Source: Serinibacter salmoneus
Lineage (GTDB): Bacteria > Actinomycetota > Actinomycetes > Actinomycetales > Beutenbergiaceae
Direction: 5' to 3'
Length of the DNA stretch: 64,000 bases
Assembly: GCF_002563925.1 (NCBI RefSeq)
Contig: NZ_PDJD01000001.1
Coordinates: 1 to 64,000, forward strand
This document shows positions 51,755 to 61,400 of this stretch, piece by piece (position 1 is the stretch's first letter; each line of letters begins with the position of its first letter). The notes beneath the pieces were generated by a model. The model had not been told where the DNA came from, did not search any database, and saw only the letters and a program-made list of their open reading frames with translations. Made by a program: the position numbers and the translations under genes.

Positions 51755-54457
51755 CTACCTCGCCAGTGTTGCCAGGCGCTGCGTCGCGAGGCGTCGCCCG
51801 AGCGGTGTGGCCGTCGGATCCCGCAGGAGTGCGAGCAACGGCACGCGGGCGGCCGCGATCGCCCCACGCCGCGCCTCGAAGGCGCTCAGGGCGAGACGCA
51901 CCGAGGTCAGGTGCAACCGCAGGTGGCCCGCCTCGGCCTCGTGCAGGCAGGACTCGAACAGGGCACGCGCTCGTGTGCCCTCGCGCGGGGCGAGGGCGAC
52001 CGCCTTGGCCAGCGTGTAGTTGACGCTCAGCGGCGGTCCGTAGGCCGCGGCGGAGGCGCGGGTGCAGGCCGTGAGGGTCTCCTCGGCCTCGTCCTCTCGC
52101 CCCAGCGCCATGAGGTTGCGGACGTGGCTGGAACCGGAGATCACCACGGCGTGCGGGTCCTTCTGCTCGAGGGCGAGGGTGAACGCTGACTCAAACAGCG
52201 TGTGCGCCTCGCCGCGGCGTCCCTGCGCCACGAGCACCTCGGCCAGCTGCCAGGGCGCGATGATGCGATGCAGCAGCACGCCGCGCCTCGCGAACCAGGC
52301 CATCGACTCCCGCCCCGCAGCCTCGGCCTGCGCCAACCTGTCCAGTTCGCGCAACGCTCGTGGGAGCTCCAGTCGCGCAAGGGTGGCCCAGTGGGCGGCG
52401 GCCTCCTCACGTGCCAGGACGTACTCGCAGGAGGCGAGGGCATCAGCGGGGCGCCCCGCGAGATTGAACGCCTGGATCCCGCGAGCGTGGAGCATCACGC
52501 GGTCGCCGTCCGTGTGCTCGGGTGATGACAGCGCGTGCTCGAGGAGTGTGATCGCGCTGTCGTAGCGGAATCCCCGGCCGATGATCTCCGCCTGTTCCGC
52601 CTCCAACTCGGCCCGGCTCGGCACCGGCAGATGGCCGGACTCCCGGGCGCGGTCCGCGAGCTCGACGCAGCGTGTGAGGGCGTCGCGTGCCTCCTCGAAC
52701 CGGCACAGGGCCATCGACTCCCGCGCGTGTGCGAGGTGGTGCCACATCCGCAGGGAGGCCAGGCCGTGGGTGGCGGCGTCGGCGGCGAGCGCATGTCCGT
52801 CCTGACGGCTGTTGTCGTACACGGTGAACGGCCCCAGCACGGTCGCCAGCACGGACACCTCTCGGGAGAGCGCCAGCTCGGCGGCCAGGTGCACCGTCGT
52901 CACCGCCACCTCGATCACGCTGCGCAGCCACGCCAGGCACTCGCCGAGATCACGGGGCAGGGTGGCGTCGTCGTCCATCGCGTGCGGCTGCTGTGCCAGG
53001 TCGCTCAGGTCGGGCAACCCCAGTGGCCCGCGTTCGGGGCGCTGCGGGAACGGGGGGCTCATCTGGGCTGCGGCACGAGCCCACACGAGGTCGGCGCGGG
53101 CTGCCAGGTCCGCGGCGAGGTCGTGAACCCAGATGCGTTGCGTGGAGCGGGGGAAGTCCTCGGCGGCGCGGCTGCGGGCCGCCGAGCGCACCACATCGTG
53201 CAGGTCGAACCGGCCGTCGCCAAGGCGGGTGACCACGTTCTCTCGCACGAGATTGTGCAGGTGGCCGACCGGGTTCGTGATCCCGGCGTCGCCCGCGAGC
53301 GCGACCGCGACGTCGTGTTCGCCCAGCCGGCCAGGGTGCAGCGCCAGGAGGCCCAGCACCCGCTGTTCCGCAGCGGGCAGGATCGCGTACGCCTCGTGCA
53401 GTGCGGGCGCCAGGGCGTGGGTGAGTGCGGTCAGGCGGCGCACGTGGTCGCCGAGGAACCACCCCGGCCGTGAGCGTGCCTGGCCGGCCAGCATCGTGAT
53501 GGCGAGGGGGATCCCGCCGGAGATCTGGGCCAGGCGGTCCAGCGCCGTCGAGTCCTCCGTCGGGGATCCCGGCTGCACCTGTCCCACGAGGGAGCGTTCC
53601 AGCATGATGCGCGCATCCCGGGTGGTGAGTGGCTCGACCCGATGGTTGACCACGGCGTGGGGGCAGGAGAGTCGACGGCGTGAGGTGACGATGAGGATGG
53701 TGCCGGGGGTGTGCTCGAGAAGCTGGGCGAGGTCCTCATCGCTCGGGACGTCGTCGAGCACCACGATCAGGCGCGCGCCGCCGGCCGGTGCGGTGCGCGC
53801 GATGGCTGCGGCGACCTCGCGTGGCCGCAGCGAGGCGGAGCCGGTGTCACCGGAGGCGGTGCGCAGCCCGATGTGCAGGATGCGCAGCGGCCGGTCCCTG
53901 CCATTGATCTCAGCGGCGACCCGGCCGGCGAGGGCGGCAGCCAGGTGGCTCTTGCCCACACCCGGGATCCCCGTGAACAGGGCGAGAACAGCGTGTCCGG
54001 GTCGGGATGCGCCCTCGCCGTCCCGCACCGCGTGGAGCACCTGGGTGGTGAGCTGCTCGAGTTCGGCGGAGCGGTCGGGCAGGTCCGATTCGATCGGGGG
54101 GAGGTCGACCACCTCGATGCTCGCGCGATCGCTCGGGGTGGACCCCTCGCGCAGGATCCTGCGGTGGGCCGCGCGAGCATCCTGGGTGAGGTCCTCCCGG
54201 CCGAGCGCACTCAGGAGGTCGGCGACCAGGTCCACGTCGAGGCGGCGCCGGCCAGGTCGGAAGGCGTCGTAGACGGTGACCCGGCCCGGTGGCGGCAGGC
54301 GATGAGCCACCTCTCGCGTGGCGCGCAACGCAGCGACGCTGCGCGCCAACCGGGTGAAGGAGGGGTTGCCCACCGCGGTGCGTGCCATGACGAGCACGTG
54401 GACGAGGTCGTCCAGACTCCGGGACCGAACCAGTGCGGCGCGCAGGTCGTCAGCCAT
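51755..54457 (-). CDS. XRE-like HTH / NB-ARC ATPase / TPR protein, paralogue 4
   Basis: 900 residues from ATG 54457. It is the most diverged of the four. The HTH region (about 14-95) has RVTVYDAFRPGRRR, the P-loop is GIPGVGKSHLA (about 163), then LRTASGDTG (about 198), Walker B LIVVLDDVPSDEDL, VTSRRR, GGIPLAI and LHDVVR, followed by TPR-like units. It keeps the LRTASGD motif shared by all four. A TAGACT hexamer far upstream (within 54458-54660) may be its -10 box, implying an untranslated leader of over 100 bases. It lies 69 bases upstream of the DUF2254 start on the same strand. Confidence 0.86.
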   Translation of the reverse strand: MADDLRAALVRSRSLDDLVHVLVMARTAVGNPSFTRLARSVAALRATREVAHRLPPPGRVTVYDAFRPGRRRLDVDLVADLLSALGREDLTQDARAAHRRILREGSTPSDRASIEVVDLPPIESDLPDRSAELEQLTTQVLHAVRDGEGASRPGHAVLALFTGIPGVGKSHLAAALAGRVAAEINGRDRPLRILHIGLRTASGDTGSASLRPREVAAAIARTAPAGGARLIVVLDDVPSDEDLAQLLEHTPGTILIVTSRRRLSCPHAVVNHRVEPLTTRDARIMLERSLVGQVQPGSPTEDSTALDRLAQISGGIPLAITMLAGQARSRPGWFLGDHVRRLTALTHALAPALHEAYAILPAAEQRVLGLLALHPGRLGEHDVAVALAGDAGITNPVGHLHNLVRENVVTRLGDGRFDLHDVVRSAARSRAAEDFPRSTQRIWVHDLAADLAARADLVWARAAAQMSPPFPQRPERGPLGLPDLSDLAQQPHAMDDDATLPRDLGECLAWLRSVIEVAVTTVHLAAELALSREVSVLATVLGPFTVYDNSRQDGHALAADAATHGLASLRMWHHLAHARESMALCRFEEARDALTRCVELADRARESGHLPVPSRAELEAEQAEIIGRGFRYDSAITLLEHALSSPEHTDGDRVMLHARGIQAFNLAGRPADALASCEYVLAREEAAAHWATLARLELPRALRELDRLAQAEAAGRESMAWFARRGVLLHRIIAPWQLAEVLVAQGRRGEAHTLFESAFTLALEQKDPHAVVISGSSHVRNLMALGREDEAEETLTACTRASAAAYGPPLSVNYTLAKAVALAPREGTRARALFESCLHEAEAGHLRLHLTSVRLALSAFEARRGAIAAARVPLLALLRDPTATPLGRRLATQRLATLAR

Positions 54458-54625
54458 CGCCGGCACCCCCGCGCGGGTACGTGGGATGCCTCGTGGCGCG
54501 AGTTGCTGTGCGACGCACGATCATCGCGTCCCCCCGACGTCTGCACCGCCCCCGAGGTGCATCGCGGCGCGCGGCCGCGTGCCGTCCAGTCTAGACCTGG
54601 TGGATCGCGTCCGGGCGGAAACGCG

Positions 54626-54643
54626 TGACCTGCTGGCAGGTCA
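54626..54643 (-). terminator. Hairpin after the small membrane peptide gene
   Basis: TGACCTGC-tg-GCAGGTCA is a near-palindrome 18 bases after the stop of the 52-residue ORF. It probably ends the ferric-reductase-like operon. The remaining bases to 54457 hold the upstream region of paralogue 4. Confidence 0.45.
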
Positions 54644-54660
54644 GGACGACGGCGTGCGCC

Positions 54661-54819
54661 TCAGGGGCACGCCAGAGGGCCGGCGTTGGCCGGTGGGGTC
54701 GGCAGGTCGCACGCCGGGGTGACCAGTTCCTGCGCCGCGTACGCCCACAGGGCGCAGGCGAGCACGATCACCACGGCGCTGATCCACGTGGCCCAGGAGG
54801 CCGCCTTCTCACGCCACAT
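54661..54819 (-). CDS. 52-residue single-span membrane peptide
   Basis: The reading frame starts MWREKAASWATWISAVVIVL and continues LACALWAYAAQEL, so residues about 8-30 form one membrane helix. A short tail rich in Pro and Ala with two cysteines follows (PACDLP, PLACP). Its ATG starts one base after the TGA of the ferric-reductase-like gene, so it must be translationally coupled to it. Coupling, position and a clear helix argue for a real gene. It may be a small subunit of the reductase; no relative is known to me. Confidence 0.65.
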   Translation of the reverse strand: MWREKAASWATWISAVVIVLACALWAYAAQELVTPACDLPTPPANAGPLACP

Positions 54820-54820
54820 C

Positions 54821-56206
54821 TCACACCATCCCGAAGCGCTCGGAGCGCACGTCGTCGGCCGGGATCCCGGCCCTGGTCAAGGCGGCCTCGACGTCGTCCA
54901 TCATCGCGTCGGGTCCGCACAGGCAGAAGACCGTCCCAGCGGGCAGGCCCTCGGTGCGCGCGGAGACGAACGCGCCGTCCACGCGGCCCGTGGCCCCCTC
55001 CCAGGTGGGTGAGGGGCGGGAGATCACGTGGGTGACCGTGAGGTCCAGTCGCTGCGCGGCCCGGTCGATCTCCTCGCGGCAGGGGATGGAGTCCTCCCGG
55101 CGGTTGCCGAGCCAGAGCTGGATCGGGCGGTCATCGCCCCTGTCGGCGAGGGTCTCCAGCATGCTGACCAGCGGAGTGACGCCGACCCCCGCGCCGATGA
55201 GCACGAGCGGGGCTCGATCGGGAAGGACGAACGCGCCGAACGGGCCGTCGAGGTACACGGTCTCGCCGACCTGGAGGTCGGCGACGTCGTGGCTGAAGTT
55301 GTCGAACTCTCGGATCGTGAAGCGCACCCGCTGGTGGTCCTCGGCGCTGGAGGCGAAGGAGAAGGGGTGATAGGTCAGGGCGAAGGGGGAGCGACGGGCG
55401 ATCAGCCAGGCGAACTGCCCGGGTTCGAACCGGAAGCCGGCGTCCCCGTGCGCGGCGGGATCGGCCAGCCGCAGCGTGATCGTGGTGGTGTCGTCCGTGG
55501 CCCGTTCGAGGGACTCCACCACCCAGCGGCGCCGGTGGCGCAGGAGCGGCTTGATCAGGCGCACCCAGATCCCCAGGGCCACGAACGCGATGGTCAGCAC
55601 GATCCACAGTGCCTGCTCCCACGGTTCCCGGATGTAGTAGCCGACCAGGAGTGCGTGCGCCAGCGCGGTGACCACGACCACGAGCGCGAGCGCGGCGTGG
55701 GTGAACTGCCAGGCGGGGTAGGACAGGCGCAGCCTGCGCCGGTAGACGGAGAGCACGATCAGCACGAGGAGCGCCACGCAGGAGGTGACGGCGAACTTCG
55801 CGCGTAGCGGCGAGGTGAGGACGTCGAGAAGGCCGAGGAACTCGCTGTTCACCAGGAACAGGATGATCGGGTGTGCGAAGACGAGAACGGTGGCCAGGTA
55901 TGCGACCTGCTTGTGGAACTGCAGGACCACGTCCATTCCGACTGGATGGACCACGATGCGTGAGCGCGCTGCCATCACGAATTGGAGTCCGAACATGGCG
56001 AGTCCCACGAATCCGAGCGCGACCGAGAAATTGATCCAGAAGCCACGGCCCGGATCGAGGCTGATGAGCGCCAAGGGCAGGGGGAGGATCACGAGGGTGA
56101 GGTAGAGGGTGACCCAGAGCGCGAACGCCCCGCGGGAGCGCCGCTGCACTCGTACCTGTCTGGACCTCTGCGCTGGAGCGTCGGTCGTGGGGTCGGGGGG
56201 TGTCAT
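54821..56206 (-). CDS. Ferric-reductase-like transmembrane flavocytochrome
   Basis: 461 residues. Six helices lie in about 28-230. Two histidine pairs at heme spacing are seen in FHKQVAYLATVLVFAHPII and FTHAALALVVVVTALAHALL, giving a bis-heme site. The C-terminal ferredoxin-NADP reductase part has an FAD site (FEPGQFAWLIARR, YHPFSFASS) and an NAD(P) site (LVLIGAGVGVTPLVSML, FCLCGPDAMMDDVEAAL). It should pass electrons from NAD(P)H across the membrane, to ferric iron or another acceptor. The 52-residue peptide is coupled directly downstream. Confidence 0.88.
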   Translation of the reverse strand: MTPPDPTTDAPAQRSRQVRVQRRSRGAFALWVTLYLTLVILPLPLALISLDPGRGFWINFSVALGFVGLAMFGLQFVMAARSRIVVHPVGMDVVLQFHKQVAYLATVLVFAHPIILFLVNSEFLGLLDVLTSPLRAKFAVTSCVALLVLIVLSVYRRRLRLSYPAWQFTHAALALVVVVTALAHALLVGYYIREPWEQALWIVLTIAFVALGIWVRLIKPLLRHRRRWVVESLERATDDTTTITLRLADPAAHGDAGFRFEPGQFAWLIARRSPFALTYHPFSFASSAEDHQRVRFTIREFDNFSHDVADLQVGETVYLDGPFGAFVLPDRAPLVLIGAGVGVTPLVSMLETLADRGDDRPIQLWLGNRREDSIPCREEIDRAAQRLDLTVTHVISRPSPTWEGATGRVDGAFVSARTEGLPAGTVFCLCGPDAMMDDVEAALTRAGIPADDVRSERFGMV

Positions 56207-56304
56207 GCGGCTCCAGGTGCTGTGTCATCACGTCCGGCCCGACGGCGCCGGGTGCGGCCCGTGGGTCCCCCTGCCCCGAGGCTAGCGAAGGAGAGTGTGC
56301 TGCG

Positions 56305-56316
56305 CCGCTCGAGCGG
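56305..56316. promoter_or_regulatory. Small palindrome in a divergent upstream region
   Basis: CCGCTCGAGCGG is a perfect 12-base palindrome in the 156-base gap between the divergent genes at 56206 and 56363. It could be an operator for either. CACTGT 6 bases before ATG 56363 is a possible -10 box. Confidence 0.35.
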
Positions 56317-56362
56317 TTCGCAATGCTAGGAGGATGTCGGTGGGGCATGGCACTGTGACGGT

Positions 56363-57556
56363 ATGGAGATCGAGTTTCCTCGGTGCGCGTGGTGTCGGTC
56401 CGGCGATGTTCGGCCGTTGATCATGGGATTAGCCGTTCCTGGGGTGTTCGACGACGCGATTTCCGGCCGGTCGCCGGTATACGGCGGCTGCGTGGTGATG
56501 GAGCCGGTAATGCCGTTCCATTGCCCCCGCTGCGGCGTCGACCTGCAGGCAAACGGGCGGGTTCCGAGCTTGCCGATGGTGGTGCGGGTCGCGGAGGCGG
56601 GCGAGAACGCTGGCCGCGGTGAACGGCTGGATGTCGGCGCGCTGGTGTACGTGGTGGGGGAGGCGCTGCGCCGCACGCGGCGTCGGGGCCCGCTGGACTT
56701 CCACCCGCCCAGGGAGGCGATCGGGCGGCTGGCCACCACCCCGTACGAAGCGTGCCGGGAGACGGAGGCGATGGCGCAGCAGGGCGCGCGCCCCCTTGTC
56801 GTGGAAGTGCGTGCGGTGCGCTCGGGGACTCCGGACCCGCAGGAGGACCTGGTCCCCGAGATCACGATCAGCCTGCCCTCCGGCCGTCCCGCGATGCGCC
56901 CGGTGCTGGACGCGTTGTCCCGGGAGTTGCGCTACTTCGACGTGCGGGTCGATCCAGGGGCCTCGGGCGCGGGTGAGGACCGTTCGGCAGTGGAGGACGG
57001 CGAGGTGGTGCAGGACGGCGAGGCGGTGGACGCGGGGGTGCCGCCCGCCATGGACTGCTGCGCAGGCGCCGCGGGGTCGTGTACGTGTGCGTGCGGCGCC
57101 ACGCTCGCTGACCTGTGCATCGAGGTCCGTGCCGACCTGTACCTGGACCGGCTGGACGGTCGGGTGCACCGCGGCGCCGGACGTGTGGTGAGTGCCCTGG
57201 AGCGGGCCCTGTCGCTCGCAGTCGAGGGCAGCCTCGCGCGTTGCGGCAACGCACCGGTCGCCTGGTCACAGCCGGTGTGGAGTACGCGGGAACTGTGCGA
57301 GGTGGTGGAGGTGGAGCCGGCCGATCAGGCGCTGCGGGAGTGGGTGGAGGACCTGGTGCGGATCCCGCACGGCATGCTGGCGGGGGAGGACCTGGGTGAT
57401 GCCCTGGCCCTCGAAGCGGAGTGTGACGGGGAGGCGCGCAGGGTGGAATTGGACTTCCCGCTGACCGTGCTGGAGTACGCCGAAGCGGTAGCCCGCCACT
57501 TCTCCGGGCTGCGCGTGGACGTCGGGGAAGGCGACCGGCTCTCGCAGATGGACTGA
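56363..57556 (+). CDS. Cysteine-rich protein with N-terminal zinc ribbon, function unknown
   Basis: 397 residues, cytoplasmic. The first 65 residues hold two CxxC pairs, PRCAWCRSGDVRPL and FHCPRCGVDLQ, that should bind zinc. This is a small ribbon seen at the start of many actinobacterial proteins. The middle contains ITISLPSGRPAMRPVLDALS. A second Cys cluster, CCAGAAGSCTCACG, lies at about 233-246, next to ATLADLCIEVRADLYLDRLD. The last 100 residues are acidic and helical. I recognise no enzyme motif. The gene stands alone, divergent from the reductase gene. Confidence 0.6.
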   Translation: MEIEFPRCAWCRSGDVRPLIMGLAVPGVFDDAISGRSPVYGGCVVMEPVMPFHCPRCGVDLQANGRVPSLPMVVRVAEAGENAGRGERLDVGALVYVVGEALRRTRRRGPLDFHPPREAIGRLATTPYEACRETEAMAQQGARPLVVEVRAVRSGTPDPQEDLVPEITISLPSGRPAMRPVLDALSRELRYFDVRVDPGASGAGEDRSAVEDGEVVQDGEAVDAGVPPAMDCCAGAAGSCTCACGATLADLCIEVRADLYLDRLDGRVHRGAGRVVSALERALSLAVEGSLARCGNAPVAWSQPVWSTRELCEVVEVEPADQALREWVEDLVRIPHGMLAGEDLGDALALEAECDGEARRVELDFPLTVLEYAEAVARHFSGLRVDVGEGDRLSQMD

Positions 57557-57671
57557 GGGCGCGGCTCCCGGGCGACGGTGCGCCTCGGGGCATGGCGCCT
57601 CAGGGCACCACCTTGCGCTTCGAAGCGGGTAGGTTCGGCACGGGATCTCGCAGCACGGTGGAGGGGGAGCA

Positions 57672-58316
57672 ATGCCGAAGGAGACTGCGTACGAGCGGCT
57701 GACCCGTGGTGTGGGTGGCACGCGCTTTGTGCCCGCCGCGCGGTATGACTCCGCGCGTGCCGCGTGGGAGGCCGCGGCGGCGCGCCGCCCCGGCGCCACG
57801 CCCCAGGTGCAGCACGCTCCTGCGGGTTCGGCGGGCGGGCCCGCCCCGAAGCAGCAGTTCGCTCCGGCGGGTTCGGTTCAGTTCGCCATGGCCATGGCGC
57901 AGCACGTTGCCCAGCCCCAGCACTACGCGGCGCCGCAGCCGTACGCGGCGCCGCAGCCGTACGCCCCGCCGCAGCAACCCCCGCAGGCGACGGCTCGACC
58001 CGCCCCACAACCGGCGTATGCACCGCCGCGTCCGGTACCGCGGGCGGGCCGTCCCGCGCCGGGTGCCCGCGGTGGTGCGCAGCGGCGTGGCCCGTCCCAG
58101 CAGGGTCCGAGTCCGGTCGATCAGAACTCGCACCGGATGCTCGGAGTCTTCGTCGCCGTGGTGGCGGTGTCCCTCCTCGTCCTGATCTGGGTCGCCTGGC
58201 TCGGCGGTGCGTTCGATGACGCGCAGGGAGGGTCGGTGTCACTGCTCAACGGCGACGGCGTGCGCGCCGCGGCGTCGACCGCGCCGAGCGGCGCCGATCT
58301 GCTGGATCTCGCCTGA
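57672..58316 (+). CDS. Proline/glutamine-rich single-span membrane protein, function unknown
   Basis: 214 residues with a GGAGGGGGAGC ribosome site. The start, PKETAYERLTRGVGGTRFVP, is unusual and probably folded. A long Ala/Pro/Gln region follows (about 40-150), including the repeated QPYAAPQPYAAPQPYAPP. One membrane helix comes at about 157-178 (GVFVAVVAVSLLVLIWVAWL), then a short outside tail. This looks like a scaffold or cell-wall-associated protein. It follows the zinc-ribbon gene by 115 bases and may or may not be cotranscribed. Confidence 0.6.
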   Translation: MPKETAYERLTRGVGGTRFVPAARYDSARAAWEAAAARRPGATPQVQHAPAGSAGGPAPKQQFAPAGSVQFAMAMAQHVAQPQHYAAPQPYAAPQPYAPPQQPPQATARPAPQPAYAPPRPVPRAGRPAPGARGGAQRRGPSQQGPSPVDQNSHRMLGVFVAVVAVSLLVLIWVAWLGGAFDDAQGGSVSLLNGDGVRAAASTAPSGADLLDLA

Positions 58317-58370
58317 CTCGCTGGCGGCGGTAGCCTCGGGAGCGTGACGCGACGGGGCCCCCAGCACTGC

Positions 58371-58446
58371 ACGCCGAGACCGTGCCGCGCGCGCCGAGGC
58401 CGTGGCCCGTGCGCACGTGCTCGGCGCACGACGCTCGGGTTCGCGG
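58371..58446 (+). repeat. 76-nt palindromic intergenic repeat, copy B
   Basis: On the plus strand it runs from ACGCCGAGACCGTG to CTCGGGTTCGCGG. It starts 54 bases after the stop of the gene at 57672-58316 and ends 13 bases before the nuclease start, so it also underlies that gene's ribosome site region. It aligns without gaps with copies A and C read on the minus strand. Confidence 0.75.
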
Positions 58447-58459
58447 GAGGTGAGGCGCG

Positions 58460-61400
58460 GTGAACCGCCTGATCACCGCCGGATTCGGCGCGCCGGCACT
58501 CCAGGCGCTGCGCCGCGCCGTCGAGCACGCCAAGCACGGCGACCCCCTCGCCCCCGTGACGATCCTCTGCCCCGATAACATCGCGGCCGTCGCTGCGCGC
58601 CGTGCCCTCGCCCACGGGATCGGCGGCCGCCCCGGCGTGGCCGCGATCGACGTCACGACCACCCGGCGCCTCGCGGAGCACCTCGTGCAGGCCACCGGTG
58701 CCACCACCCGACCCGTCACCTCCGCCCTGCTCACCGCGCTGTGGCGCCGCGAACTCGAGCGCGCCCCGGGGGTCTTCGCGCCCGTGATCGATCGGCCCGC
58801 CACCGTCCGCGCCCTGGTGCGGGCCCATCACGAGCTGCGCGATGCCCCCGCGGTGGCCCTGCGGGCCGTGGCGGAGGGCAGCCACCTCGGCGCCGACCTG
58901 GTCCGGCTGCACCGCGCGGTGCTGGCCGCCCTGGTGAGCGACGGTCGGCAGGATGCTGCCGCCATCCTCGAGGCCGCCGCGGCCCATCTGCCCGACGGCG
59001 CCGCCCACCTGGGACCCGTCATCCTCCACCTGCCCGGCGAACCCGAGGCGACCGAGGCCACCTTCCTGCGGGCGCTCGCCGCGGCGACTCCCCTCACCGC
59101 GATCCTCGGCACCACCGGCAACCCCGCGGTCGATGCGCCGGCGACCGCCGCGTTCACCACGATCCTCGGCGTCGAGGCGGACCCGCCCGGCGCAACCACC
59201 CCTCACCCGACCGAACCGATCGCCGGCGCCGTGGTGCACACCTCCGACTCCGACGAGGAGGTCCGCGAGGCGCTGCGCCGCACCCGACGCCTGCTCGCCG
59301 CCGGCACCCCCGCGCACCGCATCGCCCTGCTCTACCCCGTGGCCGCGCCCTACGCCCGGCTCCTGCACGACCACCTCGCCGCCGCGGGCATCGCCGCCAA
59401 CGGCCCCGGGGTGCGGCCCCTGCGGGACCGCGCCATCGCCGATGCGTTCCTCGCCCTGCTCGCGCTCGACCCCGAGCGCCTGGACCGGATCGCGGTGTTC
59501 GACTGGTTCGGGCGCGCCCCGATCCTGCACGGGGCGGCCGCGCGGGTGGTGCCGCGCACCGCGTGGGACCGGATCGCGCGCGAGGCGGGGGTCACCCGCG
59601 GCACCTGGGCGCCGCGCCTCGCCGACCACACCGAACGGCTGACGGGCATCCTGGCCGCCACCCGGGAGGACCCCGAGGCGAGCGAGGCCACCATCGCCCA
59701 CCACGAGCGGGCCCTCGCGGCGGCGCAGGACCTCGCGGCGTTCATCACCGAACTCACCGAGACCCTCCGCGCCGGCCGCGAGGCGACCACCTGGGCCGAC
59801 CTCGGCGCCTGGGCCGCGCGGACCTTCGCGCGCTACCTCGGGGCCGCCGCCAGCGCCCGGATGACCCGGCTGCCGCAGGACGAGCAGCGCGCCGCCACCG
59901 CCATCGAGACCACCCTGGGTGGCCTGGGGGAGTTGGACGCCATTGCGGCCGGCCCCCCGAGCGTGGCGGACCTCGCGGAGATCCTCGCCGTGGACCTGGA
60001 CGGCCACCGCCCCCGCGTGGGCCGGTTCGGGGAGGGTGTGTTCGTCGGCCCGATCGGCGCCGCCACCTCCCTGGAGACCGACCACACGATCGTGCTCGGC
60101 CTCGCGGAGGACCTCTACCCCGGCCGCCACCGCGTGGACCCGCTGCTGCCCGACGCGGTGCGTCGCAGCGCCGGCCTGCGCACCGACGCCGACCGGCTGC
60201 GGGAGCGGCACCGCGCGCTGCTCGCGGCCCTGGCCTGCGCACCGGAGGTGACCGCCACCTTCCCCCGCGGTGACCTGCGCCGCGGCGCGGAACGGCTCCC
60301 GAGCCGCTGGCTGATGCCGACGCTGCGCGCGCTGACCCGTACCCCGGACCTGCAGGCCACCGGGTGGAGCGAGGCGTCCTCGGATCGCCTCCACGCCGTC
60401 GCCTCGCACTGGGAGGGGGTGGCTCGCGGCGCCGATCCCGGGAGTGAGCAGGAGTGGCGGCTGCGGCGCATCACCGGCGGTGACCCCCTCCACGACGGCC
60501 GCCTGGCCGCGGCCCTGGAACTGCTGGCCGCCCGCGCCGAGGAGTCCTTCACCCGGTTCGATGGCAACGTGGCGGGTGTCGCCGGGCTGCCGGACTTCAC
60601 GGCGGGCGACCGCGCGATCGCCCCCACCACCCTGGAGCGCTACGCGGGCTGCCCACACGCCTACTTCCAGGAGCGGCTGCTGAACGTGCGGCCGTTGGAG
60701 GAGCCCGAGGAGATCCTCACCCTCAGCCCCGCCGACCTCGGCACGATCATCCACGAGGTGATGGACCGCCTCACCAGCGAGGCGAAGGCCGCCGGCACCC
60801 TGCCTGGCTTCGGTGAGCCGTGGAGCGCGGCGCACCGCCGGCGGATGGGGGAGATCGCGGGAGAGGTGATGGACGCCGTCGAACGCCGTGGCCTGACGGG
60901 GCATCCCCGGCTGTGGGAACGGGAACGCGAACTGATCCTCGGGGACCTGACCGCCGTCCTCGACCTGGACGACGCCGCCCACGCCACCCAGCGCTCCCGC
61001 CTGATTGCCAGCGAACTCGCGTTCGGGCAGCGGGGTCTGGCTCCCGTGCAGGTGCCGATCGAGATGCCCGACGGCGCAGCGCACCTGGCGATGCGAGGCT
61101 CCGCCGACCGGGTGGAGGAGACGAGCGAGGGCCGCCTGATCGTCACCGACCTGAAGACCGGGAGCTCCCGCACCTTCAAGGACATCGCCCAGGACCCCGT
61201 GGTGGCCGGCACGAAGCTCCAGTTACCGGCCTACGCGATGGCCGCGCAGCGCGAGTTCGGCCACGAGGGGCAGGAGATCGAGGCCGCGTACTGGTTCGTG
61301 GGGCGCAAGTACCACGACGAGCGCGTGGAGGTGCGGCTCGATGAGGACCTCGCCTCCCGGTACGCCCGGGCTCTGGGCGCCCTGGTGGCGGGGATCCGGG

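Noticed and set aside
58121-61084. 987-codon antisense frame opposite the nuclease gene
   Set aside because: Gly/Arg/Gln-rich shadow of the AddB-like coding sequence.
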